This document shows, one piece after another, positions 27,596-40,000 of a DNA stretch of 64,000 nt. Made by a program: the position numbers and the translations under genes. Position 1 is the first letter of the stretch. Each line of letters starts with the position of its first letter. Below the pieces are notes generated by a model, which was given only the letters and a program-made list of their open reading frames with translations, did no database searches and was not told where the DNA came from. The DNA lies in the NCBI GenBank assembly GCA_031761405.1, contig JASEVX010000095.1, positions 1 through 64,000 on the forward strand. The letters run 5' to 3'. Source of the DNA: Serripes groenlandicus (taxonomy: Eukaryota; Mollusca; Bivalvia; Cardiida; Cardiidae).

Positions 27596-30500
27596 GCGTT
27601 CATATGGTTTCGAAAAAAAACGTGTTTTTCCAATTTCCTTCTTTGTTGCATGTATAGTGTAACTTTTGTTTTAGAAGTCTCCCAGGCTCCAAACTGGTGC
27701 TATCGGTAGAGTGCATATGCACAACGCGTAAACTATCGCGTTTACCAGTGTCGTTCATATGGTTTCGGAAAAAACGTGTTTTTCCAATTTCCTTCTTTGT
27801 TGTATGTATAGAGTAACTTTTGTTTTAGAAGTCTCCCATGCTCCAAACTGGTGCAATCGGTAGAGTGCATATGCACAAAGCTTAAACTATCCCGTTTACC
27901 AGTGTCGTTCATATGGTTTCGGAAAAAAACGTGTTTCTCCAATTTCCTTCTTTGTTGCATGTATAGTGTAACTTTTGTTCTAGAAATCTCCCATGATCCT
28001 AACTGGTGCTATCGGTAGAATGCATATGCACAACGCTTAAACTATCATGTTTTCTAGTGACGTTCATATTGTTTCGGAAAAAACGCGTTTTTCCAATTTC
28101 ATTCTTTGTTGCATGTATAGTGTAACTTTTGTTCTAGAAGTCTCCCATGCTCCAAACTGGTGCAATCGGTAGAGTGCATATGCACAACGCTTAAACTATC
28201 GCGTTTACCAGTGTCGTTCTTATGGTTTTGGAAAAAAACGTGTTTTTCCAATGTCCTTCTTTGTTGCATGTATAGTGTAACTTTTGTTCTAGAAGTCTCT
28301 TATGCTCCAAACTGGTGCTATCAGTAGAGTGTATATGCACAACGCTTAAACTATCGCGTTTACCAGTGTCGTTCATATGGTTTCGGAAAAAAACGTATTT
28401 CTGCAATTTCCTTCTTTGTTGCATGTATAGTGTAACTTTTGTTCTAGAAGTCTCCCAGGCTCCAAACTGGTGCTATCGGTAGAGTGCATATGCACAACGC
28501 TTAAACTATCGCGTTTACCAGTGTCGTTCATATGGTTTCGGAAAAAAACGTGTTTCTCCAATTTCCTTCTTTGTTGCATGTATAGAGTAACTTTTGTTTT
28601 AGAAGTCTCCCATGCTCCAAACTGGTGCAATCTATGCACAACACGTAAACTATCGCGTTTACCAGTGGCGTTCATATGGTTTCGGAAACAAACGTGTTTC
28701 TCCAATTTCCTTCTTTGTTGCATGTATAGAGTAACTTTTGTTTTAGAAGTCTCCCATGCTCCAAACTGGTGCAATCGGTAGAGTGCATATGCACAACGCT
28801 TAAACTATCGCGTTTACCACTGGCGTTCATATGGTTTCGGAAAAAAATGTGTTTTTCCAATTTCCTTCTTTGTTGCATGTAAAGTGTAACTTTTGTTCTA
28901 GAAGGCTCCCATGCTCCAAACTGGTGTTATCGGTAGAGTGCATATGCACAACGCTTAAACTATCATGTTTTCTAGTGACGTTCATATTGTTTCGGAAAAA
29001 ACGCGTTTTTCCAATTTCATTCTTTGTTGCATGTATAGTGTAACTTTTGTTCTAGAAGTCTCCCATGCTCCAAACTGGTGCAATCGGTAGAGTGCATATG
29101 CACAACGCTTAAACTATCGCGTTTACCAAGTGTCGTTCTTATGGTTTTGGAAAAAACGTGTTTTTCCAATGTCCTTCTTCGTTGCATGTATAGTGTAACT
29201 TTTGTTCTAGAAGTCTCTTATGCTCCAAACTGGTGCTATCGGTAGAGTGCATATGCACAACGCTTAAACTATCGCGTGTCGTTCATATGGTTTCGGGAAA
29301 AAACGTGTTTCTCCAATTTCCTTCTTTGTTGCATGTATAGTGTAACTTTTGTTCTAGAAGTCTCCCAGGCTCCAAACTGGTGCTATCGGTAAAGTGCATA
29401 TGCACAACGCTTAAACTATCGCGTTTACCAGTGTCGTTCATATGGTTTTGGAAAAAAGCGTGTTTCTCCAATTTCCTTCTTTGTTGCATGTATAGAGTAA
29501 CTTTTGTTTTAGAAGTTTCTCATGCTCCAAACTGGTGCAGTCGGTAGAGTGCATATGCACAACGCGTAAACTATCGCGTTTACCAGTGGCGTTCATATGG
29601 TTTCGGAAAAAAACGTGTTTCTCCAATTTCCTTCTTTGTTGCATGTATAGAGTAACTTTTGTTTTAGAAGTCTCCCATTCTCCAAACTGGTGCAATCGGT
29701 AGAGTGCATATGCACAACACGTAAACTATCGCGTTTACTCGTGGCGTTCATATGGTTTCGGAAAAAAATGTGTTTTTCCAATTTCCTTCTTTGTTGTATG
29801 TATAGAGTAACTTTTGTTTTAGAAGTCTCCCATGCTCCAAACTGGTGCAATCGGTAGAGTGCATATGCACAACGCTTAAACTATGGCGTTTACCACTGGC
29901 GTTCATATGGTTTCGGAAAAAAATGTGTTTTTCCAATTTCCTTCTTTGTTGCATGTAAAGTGTAACTTTTGTTCTAGAAGTCTCCCATGCTCCAAACTGA
30001 TGCTATCGGTAGAGTGCATATGCACAACGCTTAAACTATCGCGTTTACCACTGGCGTTCATATGGTTTCGGAAAAAAACGTGTTTTTCCAATTTCCTTCT
30101 TTGTTGTATGTATAGAGTAACTTCTGTTTTAGAAGTCTCCCATGCTTCAAACTGGTGCTATCGGTAGAGTGCATATGCACAACGCTTAAACTATCGCGTT
30201 TACCAGTGTCGTTCTTATGGTTTTGGAAAAAAACGTGTTTTTCCAATGTCCTTCTTTGTTGCATGTATAGTGTAACTTTTGTTCTAGAAGTCTCTTATGC
30301 TCCAAACTGGTGCTATCGGTAGAGTGTATATGCACAACGCTTAAACTATCGCGTTTACCAGTGTCGTTCATATGGTTTCGGAACAAAATGTGTTTTTCCA
30401 ATTTCCTTCTTTGTTGCATGTAAAGTGTAACTTTTGTTCTAGAAGTCTCTTATGCTCCAAACTGGTGCTATCGGTAGAGTGCATATTCACAACGCTTAAA

Positions 30501-31699
30501 CTATCGCGTTTACCAGTGTCGTTCATATGGTTTCGGAAAAAAATGTGTTTCTCCAATTTCCTCCTTTGTTGCATGTATAGAGTAACTTTTGTTTTAGAAG
30601 TCTCCCATGCTCCAAACTGGTGCAATCTATGCACAACACGTAAACTATCGCGTTTACCAGTGGCGTTCATATGGTTTCGGAAACAAACGTGTTTCTCCAA
30701 TTTCCTTCTTTGTTGCATGTATAGAGTAACTTTTGTTTTAGAAGTCTCCCATGCTCCAAACTGGTGCAATCGGTAGAGTGCATATGCACAACACGTAAAC
30801 TATCGCGTTTACCAGTGGTGTTCATATGGTTTCGGAAAAAAATGTGTTTTTCCAATTTCCTTCTTTGTTGCATGTATAGAGTAACTTTTGTTTTAGAAGT
30901 CTCCCATGCTCCAAACTGGTGCAATCGGTAGAGTGCATATGCACAACGCTTAAACTATCATGTTTTCTAGTGACGTTCATATTGTTTCGGAAAAAACGCG
31001 TTTTTCCAATTTCATTCTTATGTTGCATGTATAGTGTAACTTTTGTTCTAGAAGTCTCCCATGCTCCAAACTGGTGCTATCGGTAGAGTGCATATGCACA
31101 ACGCTTGAACTATCGCGTTTACCAGTGTCGTTCATATGGTTTCGGAAAAAAACGTGTTTCTCCAATTTCCTTCTTTGTTGCATGTATAGTGTAACTTTTG
31201 TTCTAGAAGTCTCCCAGGCTCCAAACTGGTGCTATCGGTAGAGTGCATATGCACAACGCTTAAACTATCGCGTTTACCAGTGTCGTTCATAGGGTTTCGG
31301 AAAAAAGCGTGTTTCTCCAATTTCCTTCTTTGTTGCATGTATAGAGTAACTTTTGTTTTAGAAGTCTCCCATGCTCCAAACTGGTGCAATCGGTAGAGTG
31401 CATATGCACAACGCGTAAACTATCGCGTTTACCAGTGGCGTTCATATGGTTTCGGAAAAAAACGTGTTTCTCCAATTTCCTTCTTTGTTGCATGTATAGA
31501 GTAACTTTTTTTTTAGAAGTCTCCCATGCTCCAAACTGGTGCAATCGGTAGATTGCATATGCACAACACGTAAACTATCGCGTTTACCCGTGGCGTTCAT
31601 ATGGTTTCGGAAAAAAATGTGTTTTTCCAATTTCCTTCTTTGTTGTATGTATAGAGTATCTTTTGTTTTAGAAGTCTCCCATGCTCCAAACTGGTGCAA

Positions 31700-33843
31700 T
31701 CTATGCACAACACGTAAACTATCGCGTTTACCAGTGGCGTTCATATGGTTTCGGAAACAAACGTGTTTCTCCAATTTCCTTCTTTGTTGCATGTATAGAG
31801 TAACTTTTGTTTTAGAAGTCTCCCATGCTCCAAACTGGTGCAATCGGTAGAGTGCATATGCACAACAGGTAAACTATCGCGTTTACCAGTGGCGTTCATA
31901 TGGTTTCGGAAAAAAATGTGTTTTTCCAATTTCCTTCTTTGTTGCATGTATAGAGTAACTTTTGTTTTAGAAGTCTCCCATGCTCCAAACTGGTGCAATC
32001 GGTAGAGTGCATATGCACAACGCTTAAACTATCATGTTTTCTAGTGACGTTCATATTGTTTCGGAAAAAACGCGTTTTTCCAATTTCATTCTTTGTTGCA
32101 TGTATAGTGTAACTTTTGTTCTAGAAGTCTCCCAGGCTCCAAACTGGTGCAATCGGTAGAGTGCATATGCACAACGCTTGAACTATCGCGTTTACCAGTG
32201 TCGTTCATATGGTTTCGGAAAAAAACGTGTTTCTCCAATTTCCTTCTTTGTTGCATGTATAGTGTAACTTTTGTTTTAGAAGTCTCCCAGGCTCCAAACT
32301 GGTGCAATCGGTAGAGTGCATATGCACAACGCTTAAACTATCCCGTTTACCAGTGTCGTTCATATGGTTTCGGAAAAAAACGTGTTTCTCCAATTTCCTT
32401 CTTTGTTGCATGTATAGTGTAACTTTTGTTCTAGAAATCTCCCATGATCCTAACTGGTGCTATCGGTAGAATGCATATGCACAACGCTTAAACTATCATG
32501 TTTTCTAGTGACGTTCATATTGTTTCGGAAAACACGCGTTTTTCCAATTTCCTTCTTTGTTGCATGTATAGTGTAACTTTTGTTCTAGAGGTCTCCCATG
32601 CTCCAAACTGGTGCAATCGGTAGAGTGCATATGCACAACGTTTAAACTATCGCGTTTACCGGTGTCGTTCTTATGGTTTCGGAAAAAAATGTGTTTTTCC
32701 AATTTCCTTCTTTGTTGTATGTATAGAGTAACTTTTGTTTTAGAAGTCTCCCATGCTCCAAACTGGTGCAATCTATGCACAACACGTAAACTATCGCGTT
32801 TACCAGTGGCGTTCATATGGTTTCGGAAACAAACGTGTTTCTCCAATTTCCTTCTTTGTTGCATGTATAGAGTAACTTTTGTTTTAGAAGTCTCCCATGC
32901 TCCAAACTGGTGCAATCGGTAGAGTGCATATGCACAACAGGTAAACTATCGCGTTTACCAGTGGCGTTCATATGGTTTCGGAAAAAAATGTGTTTTTCCA
33001 ATTTCCTTCTTTGTTGCATGTATAGAGTAACTTTTGTTTTAGAAGTCTCCCATGCTCCAAACTGGTGCAATCGGTAGAGTGCATATGCACAACGCTTAAA
33101 CTATCATGTTTTCTAGTGACGTTCATATTGTTTCGGAAAAAACGCGTTTTTCCAATTTCATTCTTTGTTGCATGTATAGTGTAACTTTTGTTCTAGAAGT
33201 CTCCCAGGCTCCAAACTGGTGCAATCGGTAGAGTGCATATGCACAACGCTTGAACTATCGCGTTTACCAGTGTCGTTCATATGGTTTCGGAAAAAAACGT
33301 GTTTCTCCAATTTCCTTCTTTGTTGCATGTATAGTGTAACTTTTGTTTTAGAAGTCTCCCAGGCTCCAAACTGGTGCAATCGGTAGAGTGCATATGCACA
33401 ACGCTTAAACTATCCCGTTTACCAGTGTCGTTCATATGGTTTCGGAAAAAAACGTGTTTCTCCAATTTCCTTCTTTGTTGCATGTATAGTGTAACTTTTG
33501 TTCTAGAAATCTCCCATGATCCTAACTGGTGCTATCGGTAGAATGCATATGCACAACGCTTAAACTATCATGTTTTCTAGTGACGTTCATATTGTTTCGG
33601 AAAACACGCGTTTTTCCAATTTCCTTCTTTGTTGCATGTATAGTGTAACTTTTGTTCTAGAGGTCTCCCATGCTCCAAACTGGTGCAATCGGTAGAGTGC
33701 ATATGCACAACGTTTAAACTATCGCGTTTACCGGTGTCGTTCTTATGGTTTCGGAAAAAAATGTGTTTTTCCAATTTCCTTCTTTGTTGTATGTATAGAG
33801 TAACTTTTGTTTTAGAAGTCTCCCATGCTCCAAACTGGTGCAA
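31700..33843. repeat. Direct tandem duplication of 1072 bp in satellite
   Basis: About 31,700-32,771 is followed directly by a near-identical copy at 32,772-33,843. The offset is 1072 bp: seven monomers shortened by an 11-bp deletion (GGTAGAGTGCA missing, giving GCAATCTATGCAC) and small indels. Markers present in both copies are CACAACAGGTAAAC, CGCTTGAACTATC, CGGAAAACACGCG and CTAGAGGTCTCCC. Confidence 0.88.
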
Positions 33844-35062
33844 TCGGTAGAGTGCATATGCACAACGCTTAAACTATCGCGTTTACCAGTGTCGTTCATA
33901 TGGTTTCGGGAAAAAACGTGTTTCTCCAATTTCCTTCTTTGTTGCATGTATAGTGTAACTTTTGTTCTAGAAGTCTCCCAGGCTCCAAACTGGTGCTATC
34001 GGTAGAGTGCATATGCACAACGCTTAAACTATCATGTTTACCAGTGTCGTTCATATGGTTTCGGAAAAAAACATGTTTCTCCAATTTCCTTCTTTGTTGC
34101 ATGTATAGAGTAACTTTTGTTTTAGAAGTCTCCCATGCTCCAAACTGGTGCAATCGGTAGAGTGCATATGCACAACGCGTAAACTATCGCGTTTACCAGT
34201 GGCGTTCATATGGTTTCGGAAAAAAACGTGTTTCTCCAATTTCCTTCTTTGTTGCATGTATAGAGTAACTTTTGTTTTAGAAGTCTCCCATGCTCCAAAC
34301 TGGTGCAATCGGTAGAGTGCATACGCACAACACGTAAACTATCGCGTTTACCCGTGGCGTTCATATGGTTTCGGAAAAAAATGTGTTTTTCCAATTTCCT
34401 TCTTTGTTGTATGTATAGAGTAACTTTTGTTTAAGAAGTCTCCCATGCTCCAAACTGGTGTAATCGGTAGAGTGCATATGCACAACGCTTAAACTATCGC
34501 GTTTAGCAGTGTCGTTCATATGGTTTCGGGAAAAAACGTGTTTCTCCAATTTCCTTCTTTGTTGCATGTATAGTGTAACTTTTGTTCTAGAAGTCTCCCA
34601 GGCTCCAAACTGGTGCTATCGGTAGAGTGCATATGCACAACGCTTAAACTATCATGTTTACCAGTGTCGTTCATATGGTTTCGGAAAAAACCATGTTTCT
34701 CCAATTTCCTTCTTTGTTGCATGTATAGAGTAACTTTTGTTTTAGAAGTCTCCCATGCTCCAAACTGGTGCTATCGGTAGAGTGCATATGCACAACGCTT
34801 AAACTATCATGTTTTCTAGTGACGTTCATATTGTTTCGGAAAAAACGCGTTTTTCCAATTTCATTCTTTGTTGCATGTACAGTGTAACTTTTGTTCTAGA
34901 GGTCTCCCATGCTCCAAACTGGTGCAATCGGTAGAGTGCATATGCATAACGCTTAAACTATCGCGTTTACCAGTGTCGTTTTTATGGTTTTGGAAAAAAA
35001 CGTGTTTTTGCAATGTCCTTCTTTGTTGCATGTATAGTGTAACTTTTGTTCTAGAAGTCTCC

Positions 35063-35291
35063 GGAATCCGCTGTGGTCGAGTGGTTAGCGTCGGGGATTT
35101 CGAAACCGGGTGTCCCGGGTTCGATCCCCAGTCGCGGCAATTCGGTCATGGTGGAGTGCCCTTGGGCAAGGCACATTTTCTAGCCTAGTACTGGTTTGTT
35201 CACCCAGGGAACATGAATAATAAAATTTAAATGCGCGCTAAATGACCTTAGCTGTCGATGCGCCATAAAACAACATTCATTCATTCATTCA
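35063..35291 (+). mobile_element. tRNA-derived SINE with (ATTC)n tail, inserted in satellite
   Basis: The head is tRNA-like, with A box TGGTCGAGTGG at 35,074-35,084 and B box GGTTCGATCCC at 35,118-35,128. A body containing CCCTTGGGCAAGGCAC follows, and a tail of four ATTC units ends at 35,291. The satellite sequence TTCTAGAAGTCTCC is duplicated perfectly on both sides (35,049-35,062 and 35,292-35,305), and the monomer resumes in register afterwards. The element is about 229 bp and full length. It is a different family from the CAAA-tailed SINEs at 3897 and 50,006. The CCCTTGGGCAAGGCA core occurs in several invertebrate SINE families; I do not assign a name. Confidence 0.95.
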
Positions 35292-37074
35292 TTCTAGAAG
35301 TCTCCCATGCTCCAAACTGGTGCTATCGGTTGAGTGCATATGCACAACGCTTAAACTATCGCGTTTACCAGTGTCGTTCATATGGTTTCGGAAAAAAACG
35401 TGTTTCTCCAATTTCCTTCTTTGTTGCATGTATAGTGTAACTTTTGTTCTAGAAGTCTCCCAGGCTCCAAACTGGTGCTATCGGTAGAGTGCATATGCAC
35501 AACGCTTAAACTATCGCGTTTACCAGTGTCGTTCATATGGTTTCGGGAAAAAACGTGTTTCTCCAATTTCCTTCTTTGTTGCATGTATAGAGTAACTTTT
35601 GTTTTAGAAGTCTCCCATGCTCCAAACTGGTGCTATCGGTAGAGTGCATATGCACAACGCGTAAACTATCGCATTTACCAGTGGCGTTCATATGGTTTCG
35701 GAAAAAAACGTGTTTCTCCAATTTCCTTCTTTGTTGCATGTATAGAGTAACTTTTGTTTTAGAAGCCTCCCATGCTCCAAACTGGTGCAATCGGTAGAGT
35801 GCATATGCACAACACGTAAACTATCGCGTTTACCCGTGGCGTTCATATGGTTTCGGAAAAAAATGTGTTTTTCCAATTTCCTTCTTTGTTACATGTATAG
35901 AGTAACTTTTGTTTTAGAGCTCTCCCATGCTCCAAACTGGTGCTATCGGTAGAGTGCATATGCACAACGCTTAAACTATCGCGTTTACCACTGGCGTTCA
36001 TATGGTTTTGGAAAAAAACGTGTTTCTCCAATTTCCTTCTTTGTTGCATGTATAGTGTAACTTTTGTTCTAGAAATCTCCCATGCTCCAAACTGGTGCTA
36101 TCGGTAGAGTGCATATGCACAACGCTTAAACTATCGCGTTTACTACTGGCGTTCATATGGTTTCGGAAAAAAACGTGTTTTTCCAATTTCCTTCTTTGCT
36201 GTATGTATAGAGTAACTTTTGTTTTAGAAGTCTCCCATGCTCCAAACTCGTGCTATCGGTATAGTGCATATGCACAACGCTTAAACTATCCCGTTTACCA
36301 GTGTCGTTCATATGGTTTGGGAAAAAAACGTGTTTCTCCGATGTCCTTCTTTATTGCATGTATAGTGTAACTTTTGTTCTAGAAATCTCCCATGATCCTA
36401 ACTGGTGCTATCGGTAGAATGCATAAGCACAACGCTTAAACTATCATGTTTTCTAGTGACGTTAATATGATTTTTGGAAAAAAACGCGTTTTTCCTATTT
36501 CCTTCTTTGTTGCATGTACAGTGTAACTTTTGTTCTAGAAGTCTCACATGCTCCTAACTGGTGCTGTCGGTAGAGTGCATATGCACAACGCTTAAACTAT
36601 TATGTTTTCTAGTGACGTTAATATTGTTTCGGAAAAAAACGCGTTTTTCCTATTTCCTTCTTTGTTGCATGTATAGTGTAACTTTTGTTCTAGAAGTCTC
36701 TAATGCTCCAAACTGGTGCAGTCGGTAGAGTGCATATGCACAGCGCTTAAACTATCGCGTTTACCAGTGGAGTTCATATAGTTTCGGAAAAAAACTTGTT
36801 TTTCCAATTTCCTTCTTTGTTGCATGTATAGTGTAACTTCTGTTCTAGAAGTCTCCCATGCTCCAAACTGGTGCTATCGGTAGAGTGCATATGCACAACG
36901 CTTAAACTATCGCGTTTACCAGTGTCGTTCTTATGGTTTTGGAAACAAACGTGTTTTTCGAATGTCCTTCTTTGTTGCATGTATAGTGTAACTTTTGTTC
37001 TAGAAGTCTCTTATGCTCCAAACTGGTGCTATCGGTAGAGTGCATATGCACAACGATTAAACTATCGCGTTTAC

Positions 37075-40000
37075 CAGTGTCGTTCAAATGGTTTCTGGAA
37101 AAAACGTGTTTCTCCAATTTCCTTCTTTGTTGCATGTATAGTGTAACTTTTGTTCTAGAAGTCTCCCAGGCTCCAAACTGGTGCTATCGGTAGAGTGCAT
37201 ATGCACAACGCTTAAACTATCGCGTTTACCATTGTCGTTCATATGGTTTTGGAAATAAACGTGTTTCTCCAATTTCCTTCTTTGTTGCATGTATAGTGTA
37301 ACTTTTGTTCTAGAAGTCTCGCAGGCTCCAAACTGGTGCTATCGGTAGAGTGCATATGCACAACGCTTAAACTATCGCGTTTACCAGTGTCGTTCATATG
37401 GTTTCGGAAAAAAACGTGTTTCTCCAATTTCCTTCTTTGTTGCATGTATAGAGTAACTTTTGTTTTAGAAGTCTCCCATGCTCCAAACTGGTGCAATCGG
37501 TAGAGTGCATATGCACAACGCGTAAACTATCGCGTTTACCAGTGGCGTTCATATGGTTTCGGAAAAAAACGTGTTTCTCCAATTTCCTTCTTTGTTGCAT
37601 GTATAGAGTAACTTCTGTTTTTAGAAGTTTCCCATGCTCCAAACTGGTGCTATCGGTAGAGTGCATATGGACAACGCTTAAACTATCGCGTTTACCAGTG
37701 TCGTTCATATGGTTTCGGGAAAAAACGTGTTTCTCCAATTTCCTTCTTTGTTGCATGTATAGTGTAACTTTTGTTCTAGAAGTCTCCCAGGCTCCAAACT
37801 GGTGCTATCGGTAGAGTGCATATGCACAACGCTTAAACTATCGCGTTTACCAGTGTCGTTCATATAGTTTCGGAAAAAAATGTGTTTTTCCAATTTCCTT
37901 CTTTGTTGCATGTATAGTGTAACTTTTGTTTTAGAAGTCTCCCATGCTCCAAACTGGTGCAATCGGTAGAATGCATATGCACAACACGTAAACTATCGCG
38001 TTTACCAGTGGCGTTCATATGGTTTCGGAAAGAAATGTGTTTTTTCAATTTCTTTGTTTGTTGTATGTATAGAGTAACTTTTGTTTTAGAAGTCTCCCAG
38101 GCTCCAAACTGGTGCTATCGGTAGAGTGCATATGCACAACGCTTAAACTATCGCGTTTACCAGTGTCGTTCAAATGGTTTCTGGAAAAAACGTGTTTCTC
38201 CAATTTCCTTCTTTGTTGCATGTATTGAGTAACTTTTGTTTTAGAAGTCTCCCATGCTCCAAACTGGTGCAATCAGTAGAGTACATATGCACAACGCTTA
38301 AACTATCGCGTTAACCAGTGTCTTTCATATGGTTTCGGAAAAAAACGTGTTTCTCCAATTTCCTTCTTTGTTGCATGTATAGTGTAACTTTTGTTTTAGA
38401 AGTCTCCCAGGCTCCAATAGGTGCTATCGGTAGAGTGCATATGCACAACGCGTAAACTATCGCGTTTACCAGTGGCGTTCATATGGTTTCGGAAAAAAAC
38501 GTGTTTTTTCAATTTCTTTGTTTGTTGTATGTATAGAGTAACTTTTGTTTTAGAAGTCTCCCATGCTCCAAACTGGTGCAATCGGTAGAGTGCATATGCA
38601 CAACGCTTAAACTATCGCGTTTACCCGTGTCGTTCATATGGTTTCGAAAAAAAACGTGTTTCTCCAATTTCCTTCTTTGTTGCATGTATAGTGTAACTTT
38701 TGTTCTAGAAATCTCCCATGATCCTAACTGGTGCTATCGGTAGAATGCATATGCACAACGCTTAAACTATCGCGTTTACCAGTGTCGTTCATATGGTTTC
38801 GGAAAAAAACGTGTTTCTCCAATTTCCTTCTTTGTTGCATGTATAGTGTAACTTCTGTTCTAGATGTCTCCCAGGCTCCAAACTGGTGCTATCGGTAGAG
38901 TGCATATGCACAACGCTTAAACTATCGCGTTTACTAGTGTCGTTCATATGGTTTCGAAAAAAAAACGTTTTTCTCCAATTTCCTTCTTTGTTGCATGTAT
39001 AGAGTAACTTTTGTTTTAGAAGTCTCCCATGCTCCAAACTGGTGCAATCGGTAGAGTGCATATGCACAACGCGTAAACTATCGCGTTTACCAGTGGCGTT
39101 CATATGGTTTCGGAAAAAAACGTGTTTCTCCAATTTCCTTCTTTGTTGCATGTATAGAGTAACTTCTGTTTTAGAAGGCTCCCATGCTCCAAACTGGTGC
39201 TATCGGTAGAGTGCATATGCATAACGCTTAAACTATCGCGTTTACCAGTGTCGTTCAAATGGTTTCTGGAAAAAACGTGTTTCTCCAATTTCCTTCTTTG
39301 TTGCATGTATAGTGTAACTTTTGTTCTAGAAGTCTCCCAGGCTCCAAACTGGTGCTATCGGTAGAGTGCATATGCACAACGCTTAAACTATCGCGTTTAC
39401 CATTGTCGTTCATATGGTTTTGGAAATAAACGTGTTTCTCCAATTTCCTTCTTTGTTGCATGTATAGTGTAACTTTTGTTCTAGAAGTCTCGCAGGCTCC
39501 AAACTGGTGCTATCGGTAGAGTGCATATGCACAACGCTTAAACTATCGCGTTTACCAGTGTCGTTCATATGGTTTCGGAAAAAAACGTGTTTCTCCAATT
39601 TCCTTCTTTGTTGCATGTATAGAGTAACTTTTGTTTTAGAAGTCTCCCATGCTCCAAACTGGTGCAATCGGTAGAGTGCATATGCACAACGCGTAAACTA
39701 TCGCGTTTACCAGTGGCGTTCATATGGTTTCGGAAAAAAACGTGTTTCTCCAATTTCCTTCTTTGTTGCATGTATAGAGTAACTTCTGTTTTTAGAAGTT
39801 TCCCATGCTCCAAACTGGTGCTATCGGTAGAGTGCATATGGACAACGCTTAAACTATCGCGTTTACCAGTGTCGTTCATATGGTTTCGGGAAAAAACGTG
39901 TTTCTCCAATTTCCTTCTTTGTTGCATGTATAGTGTAACTTTTGTTCTAGAAGTCTCCCAGGCTCCAAACTGGTGCTATCGGTAGAGTGCATATGCACAA

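Noticed and set aside
35063..35138. Functional tRNA gene inside the satellite
   Set aside because: The A and B boxes are good, but the sequence is followed by a SINE body and flanked by 14-bp target duplications, so it is a SINE head.
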